Assembly: GCA_014607495.2 (NCBI GenBank)
Contig: CP053155.1
Span: 4,278,001-4,342,000 of the forward strand
Direction: 5' to 3'
DNA: 64,000 bases
Origin: Carposina sasakii
Lineage: Eukaryota > Arthropoda > Insecta > Lepidoptera > Carposinidae
Below, one piece after another: positions 1 through 11,600 of the stretch (position 1 is its first letter; each line of letters opens with the position of its first letter). The translations under genes were made by a program, and so were the position numbers. The notes beneath the pieces are model-generated. The model ran no database searches and had not been told where the DNA came from. It worked only from the letters and a program-made list of their open reading frames with translations.

Positions 1-2417
1 ACTTTTTAAAAAGCAAAAACATGATGGCATCTCACTCACTCGTGTGTTTACTTTTTAATTTAATTTTATAAATAGTCAACAAGTCTTTTCGTAAAACCCT
101 ATCTGAATGGAAGAACACATTGCTAATAAAAACTCAAGTAAGCATATTCCAACACCAATGGCTATGGCAAACCCATAGAATGCAGTTACTGTTATTTGGT
201 CAGTGGAAAATTGTCATACATATCAGTGTAAAAAAGGTCACAACTTAATGTTTTTCCCGCCTCCCAAAATATAGAGCGTGTGACCCTTTTTCACTTAAGC
301 CGAAAACTAGATGTCTGCGATTAGCTGGGCGAAGGCGGCAGCGGGGCGGGAGCGGTACGATAAACACATAGATTCTTATTGAAGGGAACTGGATGGCAGC
401 GGCGCGGGGAGCGGCGTCCTAGCAACGAGCCGCGCCCGCTCCCGCTGTCGCCCCGCAAATCGCAGACATCCAGTTTTCGGCCTTAATGTATGGAGCTCAA
501 ATTAGATGTGATCGTTTATTACTGTGACGAAATTATACTAACCCATCGAATGAGATTACCATTAGCAATACAGTAAGAGAATAGCACCCCAGATATTAGA
601 GGTGTAAAAGTAACGAATAAAAGCGTACCCGTACGTATTCGTTACTTTGACCATGAGTACACGTTAATATCGTATCGTTATCGTATTCGTTACTTCTGAT
701 ACCGCATATGGTATAGTACGTAGTATGATAACGAGTCGAATCATCGACGTGTGAACTGTCGACGTAATATACCAAATTTGCAATGGATTTACTATTTAGA
801 AAATTTTAACCACAAACTTAAATTATATTACAAAGAATAGTACAAAACTTTGATTAAAAGAACAAAGTTGTCTTTTTACACCCAGTGTGTAATTAATCCA
901 CCGACCACCATAGTGGCTACTTGCAAAAAACTTGATAGGACAGTATATTAATTTCTTTTACTCAAATACGAGTGAACGATACGTAATATACGAGTAAGTA
1001 TCTAGTATAGGTAACTGACATTTTGTTTGCATGACCAAACTAAATGGAAATAATGGTAACTAACTTGTACGTTTTACATTAATTAATTATGTGTGACAAC
1101 TATAATGTTTTTAAGTTATATTTGTGGTATTTTTTATTCCTCCAGATTATTTTTATTGTTCCAGAAACTGATATAAATAAATATTACATAAACCTACTTG
1201 AATGTTCACAGCAAAAGTTTTATCAAAGTTTTAGATTGTAGGTAGGTAATTTATATTTTCAATTTAAAGAAGGAAATAATGTATAGGTACATTAGGTATA
1301 ATCATAATTCCAATAAAGTAAAACAAAAACAATAAATTTAGATGTCATAAAAACAATTTTAAAACATTGTAAGTATTAAAATTAAATGTCATTCTGTAAT
1401 AAATTAGGTGAAATAAAAACATGAATATAAATTTGATTTAGAATTGTAGCAATTTATCAAAATAAAATTCATTATATTTCTACTCCCAAACCTCCAACTA
1501 AGTTGTTCGAATTTTTTAAAGTAAAACTATATTTCACAAATTAAATAATTTTGGCACTAACTTTCACTACTTACGAAAAAAACAGCCCCCAAAAATCGGC
1601 GATTAAAATTAAGCACATTCGCATATAACTTTAGTTAGGAAATTGTAAAATAGATACCAAAAGTATCTTTCATAGATAAACATCTAAGTACCTAAGTTTG
1701 ATGTTATGATGCATTTCACAAGGCACCGTGTGATCAAGCGGCTCATGAAAATTATAGCTCTATTAAGGTTTACATCGCAATATAAATTATACTGGTTATT
1801 CATTTTATAGATGCATCTACAGATATGACATGACAATGTTGACAACGCAGACAATAAATTATTGTTAAGTACCTAAATGATGTTAATAAAAAACATGAGA
1901 ATATTACATGGTCAGATCAATATTACATGCCATTCAAATACAAAATGAATACCAAAATAAATTATAAATTACCTATATCATAACCCAGACAAAAAACGCA
2001 TTCACTACACATAATTATAGCACTCGAGTTAGCTAGGCACCTCGCTGAATGTGACTACAGTTGCCTTGTGTTGCCACTTTTTAGAAATAAATGATAGTAT
2101 TTATTTGTGCTCAATTTACAAAGACACTAGTGCCATCATCAGTGGCTTTAGACAACCTGTAGTAATCACAGATTTAAAAGTAGCAGGCTGGATACCTTAT
2201 GCTCATCAGATCTAATATGACGTCACCGATGGATTAAGTAATACTATCAATGACTGCTACTCTTGAAGCGTTATATCTCTACAACTCACGCGGGCTAACA
2301 TAAGCAGAAGCACCTCAAGTTTGTGCATGGGCATGGCACAAACTTCGGGGGGCGCCCGGACGGTTCTATAGGTTCTATAGGTATCTAGCCTACACTAAAG
2401 CTGTGTAGTCATCCAGT
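1..2417. other. 3' flank of cueball, no gene seen
   Basis: AT-rich DNA beyond the cueball stop. One GC-rich inverted-repeat element is at 299-482; the rest shows no coding exon, RNA gene or clear repeat that I can support. A longer cueball 3' UTR could occupy part of it. Confidence 0.6.
299..482. mobile_element. GC-rich TIR element flanked by TTAA
   Basis: Terminal inverted repeats start GCCGAAAACTAGATGTCTGC on the left and GGCCGAAAACTGGATGTCTG on the right (read inward). TTAA sits directly outside both ends (295-298, 483-486). The interior is very GC-rich compared with its surroundings. TTAA duplication is the hallmark of piggyBac-type transposition, so this is probably a short non-autonomous piggyBac-like MITE; no transposase is present. 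Confidence 0.55.
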
Positions 2418-2423
2418 TTTATT
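2418..2423 (-). terminator. Candidate poly(A) signal of cueball
   Basis: AATAAA on the minus strand about 132 nt after the cueball stop codon. AATAAA is common in AT-rich sequence, so this is the nearest plausible signal, not a proven one; the 3' UTR may run further. Confidence 0.4.
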
Positions 2424-2554
2424 GTAAGATTACTTTACAGGGGTAAGATATAGTGTAGTTATAAACCTCAGATTAATATAACCTGGTTACCTACAGCGAA
2501 TATCACAATAAACCTTTGGACTTCTATTTACCAGTTATTGTACGTTTTCTAGTT

Positions 2555-2665
2555 TTAGTAGTCATCTGGGAACTCCATGTTGGATATTAGGTTCTTCTTC
2601 TCTTCTTTGCCTGGTTTGGAGTCTAGTAGGGACGGTCTTATTGTTGATCGCGGCTCGAAGCAGGG
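2555..2665 (-). CDS. cue: cueball terminal coding exon 7
   Basis: The acceptor is TTTGTTACAG and phase is 0. It encodes the last 36 residues, from [16 protein letters not shown] to NMEFPDDY, then TAA at 2557-2555. The tail has a lysine/glutamate run followed by an acidic-aromatic C-terminus. A minus-strand AATAAA lies at 2423-2418, about 130 nt past the stop, and is the nearest candidate poly(A) signal. Confidence 0.9.
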   Translation of the reverse strand, partial: PCFEPRSTIRPSLLDSKPGKEEKKNLISNMEFPDDY

Positions 2666-5600
2666 CTGTAACAAAGAGGTTTAGTATTTAAAAGAAAATA
2701 CAGTTGGCTAGACTTAAATATTTTAAGTGTTTGGACTATAATGGCACACTGTAATAACCGGTGATATTTTAACAAAGTAGGTAAATACTGGATAACAAAA
2801 ATATATAGTTATTTATTGTGTTTTTTTCCTTAACTTTCCAATGATTGATTAACTAAGTAAGTAGTTTACATATAAAGAAACACACAAGGTGTTAGTTACA
2901 TACGAAACGTTAACTACGAGTACATTGATGTATCTAGACACGCGGTAGCGTGTCAAGCCAAAGTTCCAGCTAGCAGAACTGGCGAGCAGCACCGTGTGTA
3001 ATTTTACACGAACCATTTGGAGCCACTTTTGACACCCTCATAATTCAAAGACTGTTTCACGTAAAATTGTCAAATTTGGCTCACATATGTCAAATTTGGC
3101 TTGCGAAATTGATATGTGCTCCATTATTAGAACTCTATACGTTGAAAATTTGGTTTATTATATTACATAATATGTATTTATAAATACTAGTAGACGCCAG
3201 CGATTTCATCTTAGTCCAAAACTCCAAAATCACGTTAACACCCGTTCCCGGTGGGAGTTTCGGAAAATTATTTCATATCGGATGCCTAAGTCATACAATG
3301 AACATCCAAGTTTCAGAGATCAGCTGGTTAAGGCTGTGCTTTGATTTATGTACAAATCATTTTATATGTTCATAAGATGGTAGAGTATTATGATGTAAGT
3401 ACTTAAAACGATATGTATTATGTAAGTACTGGTATTGTAAAATACGTTTATGTACATTTACTATCAACACAAGTCACAAGTAGACGTAGGCCAGTCTGGC
3501 AGGCAAGGTCGAAGTATACCTACTAAGTTATACTCGTAATGTATGTATTTGACGTAGTACGAGTAACAGCGCCCACTTCGAAAGCCGACAGATGATTACA
3601 ATGTCTTTAGTACTACAAATGATACAATCTATACATATAATAAAATTGTAACGGATCGATGTTTGTGCACGCTAATCTCAGAAACGGCTGGAGCGATTTC
3701 GATACAGTTTTCAGGAATAAGTATATTGTGACAGGTCCCACTTAACATATAGGCCACTTTTTAACCCGGGAAAATATTTTTATCCCGGATAATTGAGACA
3801 TTTTGCCTTTTCTGCAGTCCACGCGGGCAGAGTCGCGGGCGTCCACTAGTAATACATACATACTGCTGTGTTCCCTAAATAGGGTAACCAGAGAATTAAG
3901 ACCCACTTAGTAAATTGCAACCATTAAGATATTTTCCACAATTTTATGATGAAAAAGTGTTCAAAATAATTGTATGATAGAACTTGAACTAAAATTTCAT
4001 AAAACTAACACATCAAATAGTAGGTTCCTACTTCTTATCTCGCGTGGTACATAGTTCTCATGTTTACTTTGTATTAGGTAGTGTTTATTTATCCCTATTT
4101 TACAAATGGTTATACTAAACGTGGCTGTGTTATCTTCTTTACGATCCTGCACAGTTCTGGCTACCCCATTTTTGGGACACAGTCGTGTGTGGGTATTGGG
4201 TATGTATTAAGGTGAGTATAGACTAGAGCATTTTCTCAAACATTTATGTGTAATGTAACGTTCTTACGAATGGTACAATACAGGTAAAAGCTCAGTTTCC
4301 AAAGCATTTCCATTTAATGTAACGTTCCTGCGAATGCTCGGCGTAATGCTCACAGCGAGTGTGCATTTACCCGTAATATTGGAGTTTTCCACTCTGCCCC
4401 GCCTTCGTTATACCTTTTGCTTTTATTCTTCCTTGAAATGTATTGAATATTGAAAAGGCAAAGGCTCTAAGAAATGTTACACCAATATGCTCGTTGGTTT
4501 CTGCATTTATTATTGTAACAAAACGGCGAGCCTGCTCGACGTCTGGTTCCTGAAGGGTGATTACATTATAACCGACTATAACATATCATAGGGCAGCTTG
4601 TTGTTCTGTTACAGGTAAATGCTCTAGTCTATACTCACCTTTATACAAATGTTTGCCCATGGCATTTGGGACAAACCGTGGTTTTTTTTAAGATCAGTTA
4701 CAATATTATCTATAAATCTGTATAAGAATGTAGTTACGAAATAAGTATATAATTCTTCCTATTTGGGTTTAAAACTTAACACTATTTTGATTCGCTTTTT
4801 TTAGCCCTTATGCAGACTAAATACTCTATCTGCTTAATCCGTTATATAGTTTTTGATAATAAAATGGGTTTCCTTATCATTTTTCGCAAGTTTAACTGTC
4901 AGTCTGGCTAGATACCGTGTTGTTATCAGTTCTTATTTTGATTTATTATTTTATAGTACCTTTAAAATCGATTTAATGTCTCTCCTATCATTTATTATCT
5001 CTGCTATTTCCAAGGTGGTGCCAACGGAATGTGCTATCTGTTGTCTGATAATAGTGATAAGGCAAGAATAATAGTCATTTTATAGTAAAAAATACGTAGT
5101 ATAGTTATATCTATGTTTGTTTACATTATCTTTTCTAAATGAAATTGTATTAGGCGTTACAATTCGGAAGTTCAAACATTCACTATGGGTGCGCCCACCA
5201 CCGGGCCCTACACCCTCCACTGACCCTCGGATCTGATAACTCATAATTGCGACAACAGGCACTTGCACTAACTACAATCGCCATGAGAAACCAGACCCGA
5301 GCACCTAGCATGCAAGACGATACATTGCACCATTCCGAAATCAAAAACTAGATAAATAATCTACATATGTTTCGCCAACAACCGTGGCATCCTCAGGATT
5401 ATGGAAATTAGTAAATTAGTAAACCACTAATTACTATGAACCTCTAAAAGTAATGTGTTGGGTTTTAGAGGTTCATAGTAATTAGTGGTTTACTAATTTA
5501 CTAATTTCCATAATCCTGAGGATGCCACGGTTGTTGGCGAAACATATGTAGATTATTTATCTAGTTTTTGATTTCGGAATGGTGCAATGTATCGTCTTGC

Positions 5601-8600
5601 ATGCTAGGTGCTCGGGTCTGGTTTCTCATGGCGATTGTAGTTAGTGCAAGTGCCTGTTGTCGCAATTATGAGTTATCAGATCCGAGGGTCAGTGGAGGGT
5701 GTAGGGCCCGGTGGTGGGCGCACCCATAGTGAATTATCTTTTCTTAAAGGGATATAACGAATTGCTACGAATATAGCCCACTACAGAGAACCGATCCATG
5801 AAATTAAGACTCGAAATCACATGTTTATTTTCCACTATCTGGAGAATTTCTAAATAATTCAGCACCGGTATGATGAATTTGGTGAGAGCGAGATGTCTCA
5901 CTTTTAAACGTCAAATTCACAGAGCTATTAATAACTAGATAAACTAAGTGGATGTACTTTGCAAGTAAAAAATAGACATAAGAATTAGTATAGACACTCG
6001 TTCTCGAGCCGAACTGAAGGAATTAGGGCTGATAGAAGTGGTTTGCGATCCCTTTTTACACACCAAGTAGAAACACTTGCCTTATCTAGTTATTACTAAG
6101 CTCTGTGGATTTGACGTTTAAAAGTGAGACATCTCGCTCTCACCAAATTCATCATACCGGTTCAGAAATGTTCATACAATGTTGAAAAATAAACATGTGA
6201 TTACACAGTTATAGAGTCGATTTGCGACTTTTTAATTTCGTATCAGAAATTGGGGTATTTTTACTAAATATTTCTAAGATTGTTGATATAAGATTTATAA
6301 GATAAGATATAAGATAACTAAGATAGTGCTAATGTTAATAACCAACCCGATTCGCTACTAGATAAAAAAAAACGTGAGAATTTTTATACAGGATGTTAGT
6401 GGCATCATACTGGGGTCTTACCTATAGCAATAATATCCGACGGAAAAGAAATTTTCAATGGTTTTATTAATTTACCAGGTTAAAGTAGATATGTAATGTA
6501 TCTATCGTTAACTACTAAATAATAAATAATAATTGGTAACTAATGTCAACCAACCAATCACATTATAGCATGGTGATATTAAACGACACAGTGTGATTGG
6601 CTGACTCGAGTTTGATTTGTAAACTCACACTCAGTTTGCTGATCGTAGTAAGGTCGTAGTCGTACATTACGACCTAACATTACCTACCATATCCTATCAA
6701 TTAAAACTAGAACTATGCATGGATATTATGATATCTATGTATGCGTTTGAATAGGGTCGATTCTGACAGTCACACTTAAAACTAAACGTAAAATTAGTCC
6801 TACCTGCCCCTTTCTCTCTCAGCCATTTATAAAAATGGAGAGGGACAGACCTGACTAAGTTTACGTTTAAGTGTGACTAATAGTGGGGCAAGCACGAACT
6901 TCTCGATAGTCCGTAACGCTATCGTCTAACTGTCATATCTCTTAGATTTTGCTTGCGACTCGCTAGCGTTTGGCGCGTAAAAAGGTTCATACTTATCCCA
7001 CAGAATCGACCATAATATCACATCCTATCCCATCCTTCGAAGTTTTGGTAACGATGCAGCTAACATCCTGTACATTTCTAAATACAATTTTCTTTGAACC
7101 AACATGCAATCTCATCAACCCAGTTAGTACGCAAGTGCCATCCATGCGGGGTCAAGCGAAATGATTAAAATAGAACCTTAATACTTCGGACCAAAGCTCA
7201 TTCATCGACGATGATCGCTCCAACCTATTTACCTGTGCGAAAATTATCTTAAATTGACACAACATTCACAAAACATTCAAACGAAAATATATTGTACGTG
7301 TTGCATGTTGCGGTTTAGATTTTCGTAGCAATGAACAACTGAACAATTATTAATGTCATCAGATCATGCGCAACAAAAAGTAGGTACATCACAGACAGTT
7401 CTTCAAAAAATCTTGATTAAATGTATGATTATTTCTTATAAGTTAAATGACTTATCACATATAATTAATAACATCAAGAAAGTTAGCTGATTAAGATGAT
7501 ATCGAGTCACATCCACCAACTTTTTCAAATAATAACTTGCAAATATTTGCAAATAACAATTATTTGTGAATAAGAATTGGTAAGCTAGGTGTAGGTGATG
7601 ATTAGTATTTTATGACTAATAATGACTATATAGTTGTTATTACGGCTGTAACGTTGACCAAAATTGTTTTTTAGTTTACGAGTAGGATGCATGGTCAGCT
7701 ATTACAATTATAGTCTAGCTAGACAAGTGAGAAACTAGGTAGTTAGGTATTTTTTAGGCGTAAGTAAAGAGTACAGTTAGTAATCTTTGTGAGGTATATA
7801 CGTGCCTAATTTTCTAGGGATTGGAGGCAGCATTTTGGATTCTGTTGCTATGATACTTATTAGTTAGGTACATTATTTACATCAGTGACATGTTTCGCCT
7901 ATAAAATGTGGCGCATGCAAAACCGCATGCAAATATTAAATTTTTGACATACGTTGACACCATGCAAAATTAAACAAAAATATTCAGCGTGGACATTGAT
8001 GTGCCTCTAATACAAAGTATTTGTGCGATTGCGATCAATGGAGGTTACAATGAAAGTATTAATAACGAAGTAGATGGAAGTAACGGAGAGGACAGTAGCG
8101 CAGGAGACATGTAACTTACAGTTTCGCAGATGTTCATGTTGCAACAATTCTCGATGGTGATCTCGCATTGGTCAGGCCGAGCCGTGAGTGGCGTCACGTT
8201 CTTGTTCACTATTATACGCTTCTTTATTCTGAAATGAAATATAATGCTTTAGTAACTACCACTAAAGTTTATACAACTTTAGTAACATAGGGGTCAGTCC
8301 TTTGTTTTGGAATTTTGTATCATGGTTAGGTGAAAAAGGTAGGATAGATACATAGTAGAGGCATAGAGGAATAGGATGTAGACATAGAGTGCTAATATCA
8401 TACTAACAGTTTTGATGCACCATTAGACTTTTCGGTACCTCACAATTCCAGTCCTTGACACTTAGATTGCATTACTATAGGTACGTTACAATACATTAGT
8501 AATGTTGTACATTACTATACATTACACTAATAGAATCTAAGTGTCAAGGACTGGAATTGTGAGGCACTGAAAAGTCTAATGGTGCATCGAAAAGTCTAAT

Positions 8601-11600
8601 AAATAGAATAAATAAATAAAATTTTATTCAATAACAAACATTTGCTATACATAGGTACATACATTAAAAATCTTACTATTTAAATAGGTAGGATATACAG
8701 GTTACCTAAACTAGGCTGGACCTGTGCTTTAGGTTTGCAAAACCTCATATCTAAGGAAAAATAAATTAATAAACACATGTATAACAATAATAAAAGATTC
8801 TTTACATTTCGATCTACTTATATAACTATACAGGGTGTAACAAAAAGGGTATGTTAAGCGAAAAGCTATGTAAATAGCCCACTATAGAGAACCTATCTAC
8901 AAAATTTGAGACTCGAAATCACATTTTTATTTTTCAAGATTGTATGCAAATTTCTGAGATATTTAAAAATTCTCCATACTATCGGGAAAAATAAACATGT
9001 GATTTCGGGTCTCAAATTTTGTGGATAGGTTCTCTATAGTGGGCTATTTACATAGCTTTTCGCTTTACATACCCTTTTTGTTACATCCTGTATAATGGTG
9101 CATCGAAACGAGATTGAAACAGTTAGTATGACATTAGCACTCTATGACATCTTATTCCTCTATGGTAGAGGTACAAAAGGAATAGGGTAATTGACTATGG
9201 TTGAATTTTAATGACATTTTATGCTTATTAGAATAAATCATCAAAATCCTACGTCAAAATCATACCTATTTGTAAAATTACAATTTTATTATGTGTCCAA
9301 ATGAGGTAGTAATAAGCCTTCAAAGTTAAGTGAGCAAGTCCATTTTTAAAATCATCATCATCAGCCTATTGCAGTCGACTGCTGGACGTAGGCCTCCTCC
9401 AGGGCACGCCACAAGACTGCCATCGGGGGTATTTATGGTATGGTATGGTAAGGGGGTCACCACGCTGGGCAGGCGGGTTGGTGACCGCAGTTTGTATTTT
9501 GGACTAACATAGTCAACACGGGAGGCGCTGCTGCCCACCTCCCGGAAACCCTAAATCGCCTCGTACGATACCCGCGGGCAGACGTGGGGTTTTTTTTATT
9601 ATGTAGTATTCACAACAAAAACTCAATTCTCTTTGCCGTTCTTCTTGTGCAGGAGTAGTAAAAATGGCGGATTATATTTTTAGCTTTACTTACTTATACA
9701 TACATACATATAGTCACGCCTTTATCCCTTACGGGGTAGGCAGAGCACCAAGGGTCGATAGAACCACATGGTGCCACTTCTAACCAATATTGAGGGTATA
9801 GTTGAGATGTACAAGTTCGGTTAGTAGTGACAGGTGGTCAGCCCATCGCCTACAAAACACCAAGACCCTCTTGTCCCTCTACTGACTTATACAGTATGCC
9901 CGGGAAGAGAAGCAACTGTAGCATTATACTTTATTATAATATAATACTTTTTTCACTCCCAGGGCAGCATAGAACTTATTTATAATATTGTAATAGTAAT
10001 TTTAATTTATTCTTTATTGTACACAAAACATAACAATAAATAGAAAGAAATTTACAAAAGGAATGAATAGTAGTATGTAGGTAGATGTAAAATTGTTGAA
10101 TAAATTTGCAATATACACATACATAGCTTAATTTTTTGGCGAAACACGTCTCTGATCTCATAATGTAGGTAGGTAATAATATTTTTTTGTACCAGTCAGA
10201 TAAAAATGTAATTACTGATGCCTAGATACCTCCACCATGTAGAAGTTTTAAATCGGGCGACGCGAGGTAATATCTGTCACAAAGAAACTTTCAAATAATT
10301 GAAATTATTTGAAAATAACAACATCATATGTTCATCTGCATCATTTACAGCAACTTTTGTTTTGTGACCATTTATAAACGCAATATTTAATATAGCTGTA
10401 GAACAAAAGTTCTTCTACGTGCATACAAGTTACTGAAAGAGTGACGTCATATCGTGGCAGCCGTTTGTATGGAGCGTTTTTGGCAAGTCTAAAATTGTGA
10501 TTTTGAAATTGTTATATCTCGCAAAGTTTTCACGTTAGCGAAGGTTTTCTTTCGCAAATGTTTCTTTTATTTTATGATTTTTGATATAAATAAAAAAACT
10601 GTAAACGACCCTATTGTAGATAGCTCTCTCATTTTTGACAAGATGTGCAAAAGGGCGATAATTTTTTATTAAATAGGTATAAAATATCCTTGGTTGCAAC
10701 CTTACATTGCATAGCCATGGGTGAAACATTGTCATGGCTTGATTGTAGGTATAAAACAATACATGTTGTACTCAGCGCTCATGCCATTACGTATACATAA
10801 AGGTGTTGACACAACACGTCTAACAATACAACGTGCGCGCATGCTCAAATAAAAACACACAATACCTGGGTCTCTTCTTCAACTGTAATATCTTGGTGAT
10901 TAGTACCGCGCATGCTAAACACAGCAGCCCACATAGAACTCCAAGCACCATCAGGATCGGGTCCCTGATGGGATCCCAGCCGTCGTTGCAAGTAGTCACA
11001 AACTCGTCGTCGGTGACTGCTTCGGTAGCTTCTATCATTGCAGTGCGGAATGCGGTTGTGTTGTTGCGCTCTTGGGTACAGCTGAAATTTTAAATGGGGT
11101 AATTTTTGTACACAATGCAGGGTCTAGAGGGGAAGGAGGAAACATGCGGAATCTTGAGGTATCTTTGCCCCACTTCTTCAAAGCAGCATTTACAGCTAGG
11201 TCTGATAGTAGTACATGTATATAGTAAGGGCAAATAGAAGCAATACGTAATGGTGACGTAAGTCCTATGGAACTCCATAAAAATGCATGAAAATGTGGTA
11301 AACTTGCATAGAATAGAATGTCAAGACCAATGGCAACAGGCATCATTGCGTGTGGTCGTGGGTCAAGTTCAAGATGTAGTTGGAACACAAAAGTTATAGC
11401 TTTTATTTACAAATAAACGATGTGTAGAAAATAGGATACTCCGTGACCCGAGATAATATTTAATTAGATAATTAATTAATAGGTACAACTTCTAAAATGC
11501 TATTTTAATATTTTCCCTATAGTAATCATCTCGTTATTCTATCAACTAGGAATTTCCTTATTTTCTAAATTATCAGTATCTCATTCACTAATAGAAACGA

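Larger units (their letters stand above)
2666..8119 (-). other. cueball intron 6 (5.5 kb)
   Basis: It lies between exon 6 and the terminal exon. It contains a Helitron, two TIR elements, the 272-bp perfect palindrome and a decayed MITE, all listed separately. The rest (for example 6890-8110) is AT-rich with no gene that I can support. Confidence 0.85.
8229..10865 (-). other. cueball intron 5 (2.6 kb)
   Basis: It is almost entirely transposon-derived: a nested palindrome (8355-9174), an RTE 3' end (9350-9590), a dispersed repeat (9707-9897) and the two halves of a split repeat (9190-9345, 10270-10620). Confidence 0.85.

Noticed and set aside
5080..5268. 62-codon minus-strand frame
   Set aside because: It lies wholly in the arm and tail of the inverted repeat; the frame is a property of the repeat, with no recognisable protein.
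9326..9538. Open frames on both strands in the RTE 3' end, also at 48501, 50503 and 57040-57364
   Set aside because: The same repeat gives similar peptides in every copy; there is no RT or endonuclease motif, so these are non-coding tails.
10833..11093. Plus-strand 86-codon frame and minus frames around 11035-11388
   Set aside because: They overlap cueball exon 5 in the wrong frame or run on into intron 4; the spliced frame with the membrane helix is the supported one.
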